From the NCBI RefSeq assembly GCF_043641925.1, contig NZ_JBHZRU010000014.1:1-64000 (forward strand): DNA of 64,000 nucleotides. Reading direction: 5' to 3'. Positions 42,943 to 50,751 of this stretch are shown piece by piece; the first letter of the stretch is position 1; each line of letters begins with the position of its first letter. The notes under the pieces are model-generated. The model had not been told where the DNA came from, searched no databases, and saw only the letters and a list, made by a program, of their open reading frames with translations. Origin of the DNA: Paenisporosarcina quisquiliarum_A (lineage in GTDB: Bacteria > Bacillota > Bacilli > Bacillales_A > Planococcaceae). Both the position numbers and the translations under genes were made by a program.

Positions 42943-43568
42943 GCCTATATGTAACACGTTGGAACGAACTAGCGGCTGTTAAAAAAGAGCTAGCTGGACG
43001 CGATTGGTTTTACGGCACAAGCGGTAATTTATCCATTAAAGTTTCCAATGAACCTTTGACCTTTCTCGTCACAGCTTCTGGAAAAGACAAGCGCACATTT
43101 ACGAGTCATGATTTTTTATTGGTCGATAAAAACGGTGAGCGTATAGAAGAAACTTCATCGAAACCTTCTGCCGAAACCTTATTGCACGCGAAAATTTACA
43201 ACAAAACAAATGCTGGTTGTGTGCTTCATGTACATACAATTGATAACAATGTGATCACTGAATTGTATAAACACGAAACGCATATCGAATTTACGGGCAA
43301 CGAAATCATTAAAGCGTTAGGCTCATGGGAACAAGATGCCAAAGTGCAAATTCCCATTATTCAAAATGTCGCGCATATCCCAACACTTGCCGAACAATTT
43401 GATCGATATGTGATTGGGGATTCAGGAGCGGTCTTAATTGAAAATCATGGCATTACTGTGTGGGGAAGAGACGCTTTTGAGGCGAAAAAGCTACTTGAAG
43501 CCTGGGAGTTTTTGTTCTCATACCAAGTAAAACTAGCAACGATAAAAAACAGAGTGGGGAGTTTTTAA
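42939..43568 (+). CDS. mtnB: methylthioribulose-1-phosphate dehydratase
   Basis: Class II aldolase-fold zinc enzyme of 209 residues. Zinc ligands lie in CVLHVHTIDNN and the ENHGITVWG segment. The N-terminal LAGRDWFYGTSGNLSIK is typical of MtnB. It dehydrates methylthioribulose-1-phosphate, the step before MtnW. The start overlaps the mtnX stop. Confidence 0.9.
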   Translation: MSLYVTRWNELAAVKKELAGRDWFYGTSGNLSIKVSNEPLTFLVTASGKDKRTFTSHDFLLVDKNGERIEETSSKPSAETLLHAKIYNKTNAGCVLHVHTIDNNVITELYKHETHIEFTGNEIIKALGSWEQDAKVQIPIIQNVAHIPTLAEQFDRYVIGDSGAVLIENHGITVWGRDAFEAKKLLEAWEFLFSYQVKLATIKNRVGSF

Positions 43569-43569
43569 A

Positions 43570-44103
43570 ATGGCATTCATTAAAAAACATGCAAGCGGAG
43601 AACGCATTGAAGATCCAACACAAGTGATTGAATTTTTGAACAAAAATGAAGTCATTTATGAAAAATGGGATATCGAAAAACTACCAGAAAACCTTCGTGA
43701 AAAATTCGATTTATCGGATGAAGAGAAACAACAAATTTTATCAGCCTTTGGGATTGAGATTGCGGATATTTCTGAGCGCAGAAACTATCAACAAGCTGAT
43801 GTCATTTCACTGTCTGAAACGACGCCAAACTTAGAACAACTATTGAAAAACTTCCAACAGGAGCATCATCATGAAGATGACGAAGTTCGCTTTATCGTAA
43901 GTGGACATGGAATTTTTGTGATTCAATCGGCAGACGGTGAATTCTTTGATGTTGAACTTCAACCAGGTGATTTAATCTCCGTACCTGAAAATGTGCGTCA
44001 CTACTTCACGTTAATGGAAGATCGTAAAGTAGTAGCAGTGCGTATTTTTGTCACAACAGAAGGCTGGGTTCCGATATATGAAAAAGAAGAAGTCGTAAAT
44101 TAA
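43570..44103 (+). CDS. mtnD: acireductone dioxygenase
   Basis: Cupin-type ARD of 177 residues. The metal motif is HHHEDDEVRFIVSG, with the fourth ligand His in VRHYFTL. With Fe it gives the keto acid precursor of methionine and formate. With Ni it gives methylthiopropionate, formate and CO. It follows mtnB by one base and ends the S-box operon. Confidence 0.92.
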   Translation: MAFIKKHASGERIEDPTQVIEFLNKNEVIYEKWDIEKLPENLREKFDLSDEEKQQILSAFGIEIADISERRNYQQADVISLSETTPNLEQLLKNFQQEHHHEDDEVRFIVSGHGIFVIQSADGEFFDVELQPGDLISVPENVRHYFTLMEDRKVVAVRIFVTTEGWVPIYEKEEVVN

Positions 44104-44114
44104 TAACGAGAAAA

Positions 44115-44145
44115 AACCTGACCTCTTTTATCTCGAGGTCAGGTT
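44115..44145 (+). terminator. hairpin after mtnD
   Basis: AACCTGACCTC pairs with GAGGTCAGGTT over 11 bp. Only a short AT-rich tail (AGATTGTAG) follows, without a T run, so termination is likely but weaker than usual. Confidence 0.65.
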
Positions 44146-44169
44146 AGATTGTAGATAAATAAAAATGCT

Positions 44170-44298
44170 GATTTCCATTGCGACGGACGCTTTCTGCGGG
44201 CACGACTTCAGCCGCTTCCTTCGCGATGCTCAGTCCAGGGTCTTCAGTTCGTGCTGATTCCGCTAGAGTCGCCGTCTCCATTCCAATCAATTCTTAAT
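44170..44298. repeat. intact type A dispersed repeat
   Basis: The element runs from GATTTCCATTGCGACGGACG to GTCGCCGTCTCCATTCCAAT. The ends are imperfect inverted repeats and the interior is GC-rich (GCTCAGTCCAGGGTCTTCAG). The same unit occurs reversed at 37119-37231 and interrupted at 13645. No coding potential is seen. Confidence 0.78.
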
Positions 44299-44386
44299 AA
44301 ACAATCATTTTGTATGTATATCTTGAATTTGTAATTAAACCTCTTCTGTAAGCATAACTTTGCTCACTATTTAACAGGAAAATGAT

Positions 44387-44509
44387 CGGCTATTTCTGTA
44401 GACTCCTGCGGAAAAACGAAATACGCCAGACCCCGCAGATTAAGCTGTCAGTGACAGCTTAATCGAGGAGGCTTGCGTTTCGTCCGCGGAAAGTGAAAGA
44501 AATAGCCGA
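44387..44509. repeat. type B MITE-like repeat with terminal inverted repeats
   Basis: TCGGCTATTTC and GAAATAGCCGA are perfect 11-bp terminal inverted repeats bounding 123 bp. Inside, GATTAAGCTGTCA and TGACAGCTTAATC (44438-44464) make a perfect 13-bp-arm palindrome around one G. Next to it CTCCTGCGGAAAAACGAA and TTTCGTCCGCGGAAAG pair loosely. Together with the type A element it fills the 455 bp between mtnD and the pRiA4b-like gene; no gene is present. Confidence 0.78.
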
Positions 44510-44559
44510 CCACATTTATGAGCATTCAAATTTTAAAAATAAGAACTCATTTTAGAGTA

Positions 44560-45204
44560 TTAACACCATTCTTCTTCCAAAGTTTCATTCGCTTCGTCTA
44601 TATCAAATGCTTTAAATCCTTGTTCTTTTGCCCAAGCTTTCATATGAGCATGCTCCGGATTTTTTTTGTTTTTCATCACTCGCTTAAATTCCTCATACCC
44701 AGGAGGACCACCAACATCTTCAGGCGGACAATCTCCTTCTCCTGCTAGAATAGTAGGCGCATCATACTCAAAATCGTCAATAATTTTCTCTAATTTCACT
44801 TGATGGGTCCATCCATCCCCAAAATCATAGGCATATGTAAACGACTCAATTTCCTCTACATACGTATCTAAGTGAATATCACGAGCTAACAAAACTTTTG
44901 TTCGAATGAAGTGCTGGAACATACTTTCTTCATATGAACCTTTCTCAGGTGGAGATTGCATGAAATGCTGCGCCTGTTGGAAATTCTCCTCAACTGACTC
45001 TTCGTCCCCTAACAATCTTATTCTATTCGTAGATTCTGCTTCTTCTAATTCAAATGAAAATAAATGAGAATCCGTCCACCCCATAGCGGTTTGAATAACT
45101 GAGTGTAAGTCATAGAAATCTAACTCAGCAGGCATGGCGATTTGTCTCCATACTGCTGGCTGAACATGATCTAGTGTCACCATAAATTGATAGCCTTTCA
45201 TCAC
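44560..45204 (-). CDS. plasmid pRiA4b ORF-3 family protein, paralogue 1
   Basis: The 214-residue protein matches the pRiA4b ORF-3-like fold: LDHVQPAVWRQIAMPAELDF, then FTYAYDFGDGWTHQVKLEKI and GEGDCPPEDVGGPPGYEEF. The family is of unknown function. It lies 8 bp after its paralogue on the same strand, so the pair is probably co-transcribed. Confidence 0.88.
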   Translation of the reverse strand: MMKGYQFMVTLDHVQPAVWRQIAMPAELDFYDLHSVIQTAMGWTDSHLFSFELEEAESTNRIRLLGDEESVEENFQQAQHFMQSPPEKGSYEESMFQHFIRTKVLLARDIHLDTYVEEIESFTYAYDFGDGWTHQVKLEKIIDDFEYDAPTILAGEGDCPPEDVGGPPGYEEFKRVMKNKKNPEHAHMKAWAKEQGFKAFDIDEANETLEEEWC

Positions 45205-45212
45205 ACATCACC

Positions 45213-45863
45213 TCAACGTTTTTTTAACTTCAAAATAGATTGCATTAATTGGTTCGTAAAAGTAGGGTCAAATGCACTGTATCCTTGGCTGGCTGCCCAG
45301 TTTTTCAAATGTTCATGGTCCTCATTTTGAGGGTCTTCTACTACCTGTAAGAAATTGGCGTAGCCAATAGGACCTCCGACATCTTCAGGTGGACAATTGC
45401 CTTCTCCGTCGAGAACTTGTGGGTAAACAAATTCATAGTCTTCAATTGTTTTCTCTAGTTCAATCTGGTGAACCCAATTGTCCCCGAAATCGTAGCGATA
45501 GGTAAACGTTGGTACGCTTTCAACATACCTTGGAAGTTTCGTTTTTTGTGCCAATTTGATATCTGTTCGTACCAATTGTTGATAATCAGGGTTTGTATTT
45601 AATTCCTTTAAATCTACATTCATGATGACGGAATGGATTTGTGATCGATGATCATCCATCATATCTTGATCTTCAGCAAGCTCTAATACTCGACCATTGG
45701 TCATTGGAATATTAAATGTGTATAAATGATAATTGGACCAACCCATCGCCATCTGTATCGTTTCATGCAATCGTTTAAAATTGGTTTCCGCAGGAATGAC
45801 AATTCGACGCCAAACTTCCTGTTCTACACCCTCAAGCTTTATCAAAAATTGATACGCCTTCAT
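45213..45863 (-). CDS. plasmid pRiA4b ORF-3 family protein, paralogue 2
   Basis: The 216-residue paralogue of the next gene shows VEQEVWRRIVIPAETNFKRL, FTYRYDFGDNWVHQIELEKT and GEGNCPPEDVGGPIGYANF. The two differ widely outside these motifs, so the duplication is old. The hydrolase gene ends 24 bp upstream, so all three may share a transcript. Confidence 0.88.
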   Translation of the reverse strand: MKAYQFLIKLEGVEQEVWRRIVIPAETNFKRLHETIQMAMGWSNYHLYTFNIPMTNGRVLELAEDQDMMDDHRSQIHSVIMNVDLKELNTNPDYQQLVRTDIKLAQKTKLPRYVESVPTFTYRYDFGDNWVHQIELEKTIEDYEFVYPQVLDGEGNCPPEDVGGPIGYANFLQVVEDPQNEDHEHLKNWAASQGYSAFDPTFTNQLMQSILKLKKR

Positions 45864-45887
45864 AGTCTCATTCCTTTCTGCTTTGAA

Positions 45888-46667
45888 TTATTTTACGTCT
45901 AAAAACTCGAGGACAAAATCTAAAAATAGTAAATGCTGCTCGACATTAGGTGCATGTCCTGACTGTTTAAACTCTACAAATGTCGTAATCGGAATAAGAC
46001 GTGCTGTTTCTCGTCCTAATTCGGTAGGATTGAGTTCATCATGATCCCCACTAATGACGAGGGTCTTTGCTGTGACGCGATACAAGTCCTGCGTAAAGTC
46101 GAAACCTTCTAAAGCTTTATTCGCTGCCGTAATTTGTTCAACGGTCAACGGCGTTCCTTTTTCTGCCGCTTCCTTGCTCCATTGACCAACAGCCGTCAAA
46201 TCATGAAACATGTATGGGGAAACTTTCAGTACTTTCTGAGAGAAAGTTAACCCCTTTAACTCGTCTGCATATTTTTCGAATAAAGCCTCCATAGACGAAG
46301 TTTTTCCTTCAGACTTCGTCGCAACTAACACTAATTTTTTCACACGTTCTGGAGAAGCAATCGCTACTCCTTGAGCAATATAACTTCCCATCGATACGCC
46401 AATTAAATACGTTTCTTCAATTTCTAAATGATCGAGTAAATTCAATACATCTCCCACATGATCATTTAACGTATACGAAGAAGGCTTGTCCGAATCTCCA
46501 TGCCCACGTGCATCAAGCACAATGGTTCTAAAATATTTTTTTAAGACTTGTACATCTTGATCGAACATATGTCGATTGCCTGTTAACCCGTGAAGAAGCA
46601 CGAGCGGTTCACCTTCACCGAACTCTTCATACACCAAGGAAACATCATTTGATTGAAACGTAGTCAT
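45888..46667 (-). CDS. alpha/beta hydrolase
   Basis: The 259-residue hydrolase shows the oxyanion-hole HGLTGNRH, the nucleophile elbow GVSMGS near residue 92 (Ser94), an acid in ISGDHDELN and the catalytic His in QSGHAPNVE near 237. Carboxylesterase or haloperoxidase-type; the substrate is unknown. TAGAGGTGACG precedes the ATG. Confidence 0.88.
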   Translation of the reverse strand: MTTFQSNDVSLVYEEFGEGEPLVLLHGLTGNRHMFDQDVQVLKKYFRTIVLDARGHGDSDKPSSYTLNDHVGDVLNLLDHLEIEETYLIGVSMGSYIAQGVAIASPERVKKLVLVATKSEGKTSSMEALFEKYADELKGLTFSQKVLKVSPYMFHDLTAVGQWSKEAAEKGTPLTVEQITAANKALEGFDFTQDLYRVTAKTLVISGDHDELNPTELGRETARLIPITTFVEFKQSGHAPNVEQHLLFLDFVLEFLDVK

Positions 46668-46817
46668 ATCGTCACCTCTAATGGAATCATCTGTTATTCC
46701 AAACTATACCCAAAGATTCAAGACGTAACACCCATTCGAAGATAAAAAAGTGGAAGAGCGCCACATTGAGCGCTCCGGAAGTTGCGAGGTGAGCCTACCT
46801 TGTTACTGCTCGTGGAT

Positions 46818-46913
46818 TTAGTAGTTAAGGTAGCTAGCCCCAATGATGATCAAAAGGATGAAAAGAACAACCAATAGAGCAAAGCCATTATTGTTTTTGT
46901 GTTCGTAACCCAT
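46818..46913 (-). CDS. YjcZ-type sporulation membrane peptide, 31 residues
   Basis: The peptide starts MGYEHKNNNGFALLVVLFIL and ends LIIIGASYLNY. It matches the YjcZ/sporulation small-protein pattern of a short Gly/Asn/Tyr-rich head and one hydrophobic helix ending in GASY. AAAAGGAGGTG precedes the ATG. Such peptides are found across spore-forming Bacillales, so this supports a spore-forming host. A GAGCGC/GCGCTC hairpin (about 46755-46775) may terminate it. Confidence 0.82.
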   Translation of the reverse strand: MGYEHKNNNGFALLVVLFILLIIIGASYLNY

Positions 46914-47041
46914 GCCTAACACCTCCTTTTCTAACAGGATGATATAGCATATGCGAGATTTCGCAGTCGTTTTGGGGAGGACACATTGAATTGAAATAAT
47001 TTTGTAAGAAGTGAAAATTTTGAGCGAGGAAACAATTTCCT

Positions 47042-47070
47042 TTGAAATTCATTTAAAAAGTGTGTATGAT
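47042..47070 (+). promoter_or_regulatory. sigma-A promoter of the 6S-like RNA
   Basis: TTGAAA (47042-47047), a 17-base spacer and TATGAT (47065-47070) place the start near 47077. Confidence 0.72.
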
Positions 47071-47076
47071 ATGAAA

Positions 47077-47268
47077 ACAAGCTGCATTGTGCGTATGAAT
47101 ATTAAGTTTAAACCTTTAAGCTGTAACAGGGAGTTTGAACTGGGAACAGGAATGACATGCCTCATTCTCTTCGGACAATGAGGACACGCAGGAGCGTTTC
47201 CGAAAACACCCACTTTGAGAAGTGGTGGTTTTAAACTTTCTTACGAAATACGGCAAACGCGGCTTTTG
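47077..47268 (+). ncRNA. ssrS: 6S-like regulatory RNA
   Basis: A promoter and a terminator bracket about 190 bases with no reading frame but extensive long-range pairing. AAGCTGC (47079-47085) pairs with GCGGCTT (47259-47265). AAGTTTAAACC (47104-47114) pairs with GGTTTTAAACTT (47227-47238). An apical hairpin forms from CCTCATT and AATGAGG. This rod shape with unpaired internal stretches and the length are those of 6S RNA. The AGTTTAAACCTTT stretch is also close to the product-RNA template region remembered for B. subtilis 6S-2. A different structured RNA is possible. Confidence 0.55.
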
Positions 47269-47283
47269 AACTTTATCTTTCAT

Positions 47284-47316
47284 AAAACCGGTCTCCTCAG
47301 GGAGATCGGTTTTTTC
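47284..47316 (+). terminator. terminator of the 6S-like RNA
   Basis: AAAACCGGTCTCC pairs with GGAGATCGGTTTT around a short TCAG loop, followed by TTTTTT. It sits 16 bases after the closing stem of the RNA. Confidence 0.85.
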
Positions 47317-47335
47317 TATGTTCTTATAGAAATGA

Positions 47336-47456
47336 CTTTCTCCATTTTGCGGGTGACATTCAAGGATTGGAGCGGTGCATTCAAGGATTCGACCGTGACA
47401 TTCTAGCATTCACTGGTCCGATTCTAGATTTCACCACCCACATTCTAAAATTCACG
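47336..47456. repeat. 21-bp tandem repeat array 3 (six units)
   Basis: Units start at 47336, 47357, 47378, 47399, 47420 and 47441, with the same first-unit (TTTGCGGGTGA) and last-unit (TAAAATTCACG) features as the arrays at 101 and 359. The array starts 20 bases after the terminator of the 6S-like RNA. The 130 bases from here to the TVP38 gene show nothing else. Confidence 0.85.
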
Positions 47457-47589
47457 TTTTTTACACAATTCTGGACAGGCTGTGTCTGCATAATTCAGCA
47501 TATATTTAACTATTTCTAACTTATGAACACTCTTTATTCAAACGAAAAAAACTCCTTACAGTTGTAACTAAGGCATTTACTACCTTAAT

Positions 47590-48147
47590 TCAATTTGAAG
47601 GTGTTTTTCTAATCTTAATAAACCCATAAATAAGTAAACCGAAAACAAGCAATCCACTAATCACCTGACCAGTAACAGTCCATTCCATTACTTCATTTGC
47701 CGCAAAAACCTCAATCCATAATGCAGGTATTTTACCTAAGCTACTCGCAATGGCAAAAGTGATGAAGCTCATGCTCCCAACAGATGCGTAAAACGTCACT
47801 AAACCAGATGGCACGAAAGGCATTAATCGCAATCCGAGAACCAATAGAAACGCCTCTCTATTTGTTGTATTCAACAACCGTTGCACACGTGGTGATTGCT
47901 TTGTCTTGTGATCGACATACGTACGTAATCCTTTGCGGTATAACCAAAAGGCGATCAAACTCCCAACAATTTCTCCTGCGAGAGAAACCCAAAACCCTCC
48001 CCAGAAACCAAACGCGGTCACATTCAATATCGTTAAAAATGCACTCGGAACAACGCCAAGAATACTGATTAGTATACTTAATACAATGCTAACAAATACA
48101 GCAAAGGGAATAGGCAGAGTAGCCAATAAAGATTCAATAAACGCCAT
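47590..48147 (-). CDS. TVP38/TMEM64 (DedA-like VTT) membrane protein
   Basis: The 185-residue protein has about five helices and the VTT-domain re-entrant motif (FWGGFWVSLAGEIVGSLIAFWLYR) with conserved Gly and Glu. PFVPSGLVTFYASVGSM in the middle is also typical. Family members act in membrane lipid or ion homeostasis; the exact role is unknown. AAGGAG precedes the ATG. Confidence 0.85.
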   Translation of the reverse strand: MAFIESLLATLPIPFAVFVSIVLSILISILGVVPSAFLTILNVTAFGFWGGFWVSLAGEIVGSLIAFWLYRKGLRTYVDHKTKQSPRVQRLLNTTNREAFLLVLGLRLMPFVPSGLVTFYASVGSMSFITFAIASSLGKIPALWIEVFAANEVMEWTVTGQVISGLLVFGLLIYGFIKIRKTPSN

Positions 48148-48384
48148 AAAATCTCCTTAAAAAAATGATACTTTTATCGTATCACGACTGGACCCATTAA
48201 TGGTCAAAATTCACGCTTTAAAAATACGATAAAAACTATTTAACTCCCCCACAGAAGAAAGTAATATTTTTTAACTAATAGCTAGAAAACTCAGCTTTTT
48301 TTGCGTATTGTCCACAGAATATTCTTTGTATTCAAAAAAATAAATGGATATTACTGGTATACTATTAAGAAGGAGTTGGTTTTG

Positions 48385-48561
48385 TTGAGAGCCTATGATA
48401 AATTTTGGAAAGAATATTACACTACAATGGAGCCAATGAAAGTTGAAAAGAACACTGTATTTGTCTTGGAAGATACCTGTTGGAGAAGTGACGATAGTAG
48501 AAGTTTCGAGGTCTTGAAAATGCAAAATGTAGAAGTTAAGATTCTAGGTTTTAAAAAGTGA
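48385..48561 (+). pseudogene. C-terminal fragment of a signal-peptidase-like gene
   Basis: The 58-residue frame ends NTVFVLEDTCWRSDDSRSFE and VEVKILGFKK. These match the last 40 residues of the protein encoded at 36324-36953 (FVLVDQWWRGTDSKDFG and GTVLGYSK). The remaining domain, including the whole catalytic core, is absent. It still has AAGGAG and a TTG start, so a short peptide might be made. It is best read as a remnant. Confidence 0.65.
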
Positions 48562-48562
48562 T

Positions 48563-48967
48563 ATGACAAAGAATATTTGTATATTAATTAGTATAGTTCT
48601 GTCGTTAATTCTCATATGGTGGCTAATTAAACCAAACAATGATACTACCATTGTTTATCATTTGCCTAAAGGTTTCAAAGGATGTATTGACATATATTTC
48701 AATGAGCCTAACAAAAAAGAACTCGAAATTATAGATGATACACTACTATTAATAGTCCCTGAAAACGGAAGTATTTCAACTTCATCATCGTATGATTTAA
48801 TTATGGATTTAGGGTGGTACAAAATAAAAGCTTTTTATATCGATAATGATGGGAAAAGAGTCAGTGAGATAAATACAAATGATTTTTATAATGTGTCATC
48901 AACGACGAACGGAAATTCCGAAAGGATGATGATAACATTCGATTCAAATCAGGAGCATTGTTACTAA
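48563..48967 (+). CDS. membrane-anchored DUF6843-like protein
   Basis: The 134-residue protein has an N-terminal anchor at about 3-22. A beta-rich domain follows with YHLPKGFKGCIDIYFNEP and LLIVPENGSISTSSS, a pattern shared with DUF6843-type proteins of Bacillales. Function unknown. It starts one base after the signal-peptidase-like remnant and may be translated with it. Confidence 0.65.
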   Translation: MTKNICILISIVLSLILIWWLIKPNNDTTIVYHLPKGFKGCIDIYFNEPNKKELEIIDDTLLLIVPENGSISTSSSYDLIMDLGWYKIKAFYIDNDGKRVSEINTNDFYNVSSTTNGNSERMMITFDSNQEHCY

Positions 48968-49010
48968 AGTTGTTTCCTTTTTCAATGAATTAAAGGTGAA
49001 ATTTAAATAG

Positions 49011-49104
49011 AGCCTAATTCAATTGCGAATTATGCCCTTTTGTACGTTTATTAAGCTACCATTGCACGGCAAGCTTCGACATGCCTCAACACAACGGTAG
49101 CAGT
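49011..49104 (-). pseudogene. remnant of a copper-binding-protein gene 3' end
   Basis: The stretch (AGCCTAATTCAATTGCGAAT ... TTAAGCTACCATTGCACGGC ... GACATGCCTCAACACAACG) repeats the terminator and last codons of the Cys-rich gene at 52601-52921, with small deletions (the TGCACATTTGC part is missing) and substitutions. It is in the same orientation as that gene. No frame of useful length remains. Confidence 0.72.
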
Positions 49105-49190
49105 CATTGCAAACAGTATTGTTGGTGCCACTACAGCATCGAGAAAGGAGGATGTTTTGATTAAAAAATAAATTAAAGGAGTTAGAAATA

Positions 49191-49652
49191 GTGGAGTATA
49201 AATTCGAAGAAATGACACAAGAGCGGGCAGAAGATATAGCTTTTAATTGGCATTATAATGGTGAATTTTCTTTTTACGATATGGAATCGGATCAAGAAGA
49301 TTTAGTTGAATTCCTTGACCCAGATAAGCGAGGAAACTCGCACTTTGTTGTGATAAATGGTACTGAGGTTATGGGCTTCTTTAGTTTTAATAAAGTTGCT
49401 GAAAGTACTATTGATTTAGGATTAGGAATGAGACCAGATTTAACGGGTAATGGAAATGGCTTAATATTTTTAATAGCTGGAATAGATTTCGCCAAAGCTA
49501 AATACAACCCAGAAAAAATAACATTGTCAGTAGCTACCTTTAATCAAAGGGCAATAAAAGTATATAAAAAATTAGGGTTCGAAGAAGATGAAACTTTTAT
49601 GCAAGATACAAATGGTAGTAGATATGAATTTCTGAAAATGATTTATTACTGA
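49191..49652 (+). CDS. GNAT family N-acetyltransferase
   Basis: The 153-residue acetyltransferase shows GMRPDLTGNGNGLIFL as the CoA loop and AIKVYKKLGFEEDETF at the C-terminus. It starts at GTG with AAAGGAG 9 bases upstream. The sequence and its surroundings are more AT-rich than the flanking core genes. The target is unknown. Confidence 0.83.
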   Translation: MEYKFEEMTQERAEDIAFNWHYNGEFSFYDMESDQEDLVEFLDPDKRGNSHFVVINGTEVMGFFSFNKVAESTIDLGLGMRPDLTGNGNGLIFLIAGIDFAKAKYNPEKITLSVATFNQRAIKVYKKLGFEEDETFMQDTNGSRYEFLKMIYY

Positions 49653-49751
49653 TATTGAAGATATAGAATAGTGACTTACAAATGCAATTTTGGTTAGCTC
49701 AAGATTCCATTTAGGAACTTTGCTGATGATTTAAAATGGAGTGTGAAACGA

Positions 49752-50306
49752 ATGGTATATTTAGGTGAAAAGCCACTTTTAGTTGGACAAAAAGTTATCC
49801 TTAGAGCTTTTAAAGAACAAGACCTTCCTTATATAGAAGAATGTTTACAGGATACAGAAGCAATAAAACTTACAGGAAGTTCTTCCGATTTTAATCGGGA
49901 ATCAATTCATCATTGGTACAATACAAGAAATGAACAAACAGATCGATTAGACCTCGCAATTGTTGATCAATTACAAGGTATCCTAGTGGGGGAAGTAGTT
50001 GTCAATTTATACGATGAAAAATATCATAGTATGAATTTTAGGATACTCATTGGACCAAGAGGAAGGAATAAGGGATTAGGTACAGAAGCTACCCAGCTGA
50101 TGATTGATTATGTCTTTAAAAAAATCAAACTAGATCAACTTACGTTGAGTGTATATGACTTTAATCCAAGAGCTAAACATGTTTACGAAAAGTTTGGATT
50201 TGTTGTAGATAGCAGAGATGAAAACGACTTAGAATACGAAGGAGAATGTATAGATTCTATAAATATGAAATTGACAAGAGAAGAATGGATGAAGAAAACC
50301 ATCTGA
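49752..50306 (+). CDS. RimJ/RimL-type GNAT acetyltransferase
   Basis: The 184-residue protein starts MVYLGEKPLLVGQKVILRAF and has RILIGPRGRNKGLGTEATQL as CoA loop and NPRAKHVYEKFGF at the end, as in RimJ/RimL-like enzymes that acetylate protein N-termini or antibiotics. The ATG is taken because GGAG lies at 11 bases; a GTG three codons earlier is too close to it. Confidence 0.83.
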   Translation: MVYLGEKPLLVGQKVILRAFKEQDLPYIEECLQDTEAIKLTGSSSDFNRESIHHWYNTRNEQTDRLDLAIVDQLQGILVGEVVVNLYDEKYHSMNFRILIGPRGRNKGLGTEATQLMIDYVFKKIKLDQLTLSVYDFNPRAKHVYEKFGFVVDSRDENDLEYEGECIDSINMKLTREEWMKKTI

Positions 50307-50363
50307 TATAAATTATTTTGTCAATATGTATATGTTTCCTATGCTTGAGGAGAGGCATTTTAA

Positions 50364-50648
50364 ATGAATATATATGTTTTAATTATAATTTCATTGTTCT
50401 TATTAATTTTGGTTGGAAATGCTTTTTATGTTGCTTTTAAAAAGTATGAAGAGGATGACGATTTTACTGGAGGCTTTGCTACATTTTCTTTTGTTGAATT
50501 ATTGTTAGGTTTTCTACTGTCAATATCAGAGAGATTTACTCCGCACAGATACCATATTATTATTTTTAAAGTTATCTCTTTTTTGTTTGGGGTATTCATC
50601 TTAGGCTTATTAGTTTTATCTTGGAAAATTTTTTATCCATTTGAATAA
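50364..50648 (+). CDS. small membrane protein of unknown function
   Basis: The 94-residue protein has three hydrophobic stretches (about 3-22, 40-55 and 70-90), with an acidic loop KKYEEDDDF after the first. No family is recognised. TGAGGAGAGG precedes the ATG. Confidence 0.6.
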   Translation: MNIYVLIIISLFLLILVGNAFYVAFKKYEEDDDFTGGFATFSFVELLLGFLLSISERFTPHRYHIIIFKVISFLFGVFILGLLVLSWKIFYPFE

Positions 50649-50751
50649 CGATTACTCATGAAAGTACGTCACCTAACGCGAAATTTAATGAAAACAGATA
50701 CGTGCTCTGTTTCTACTTACCAAATATCAATAATACTAGGGATGGGATTAA

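Noticed and set aside
47116..47409. 97-residue minus-strand frame across the 6S-like RNA and array 3
   Set aside because: It runs through the terminator, the array and the structured RNA, with no start signal.
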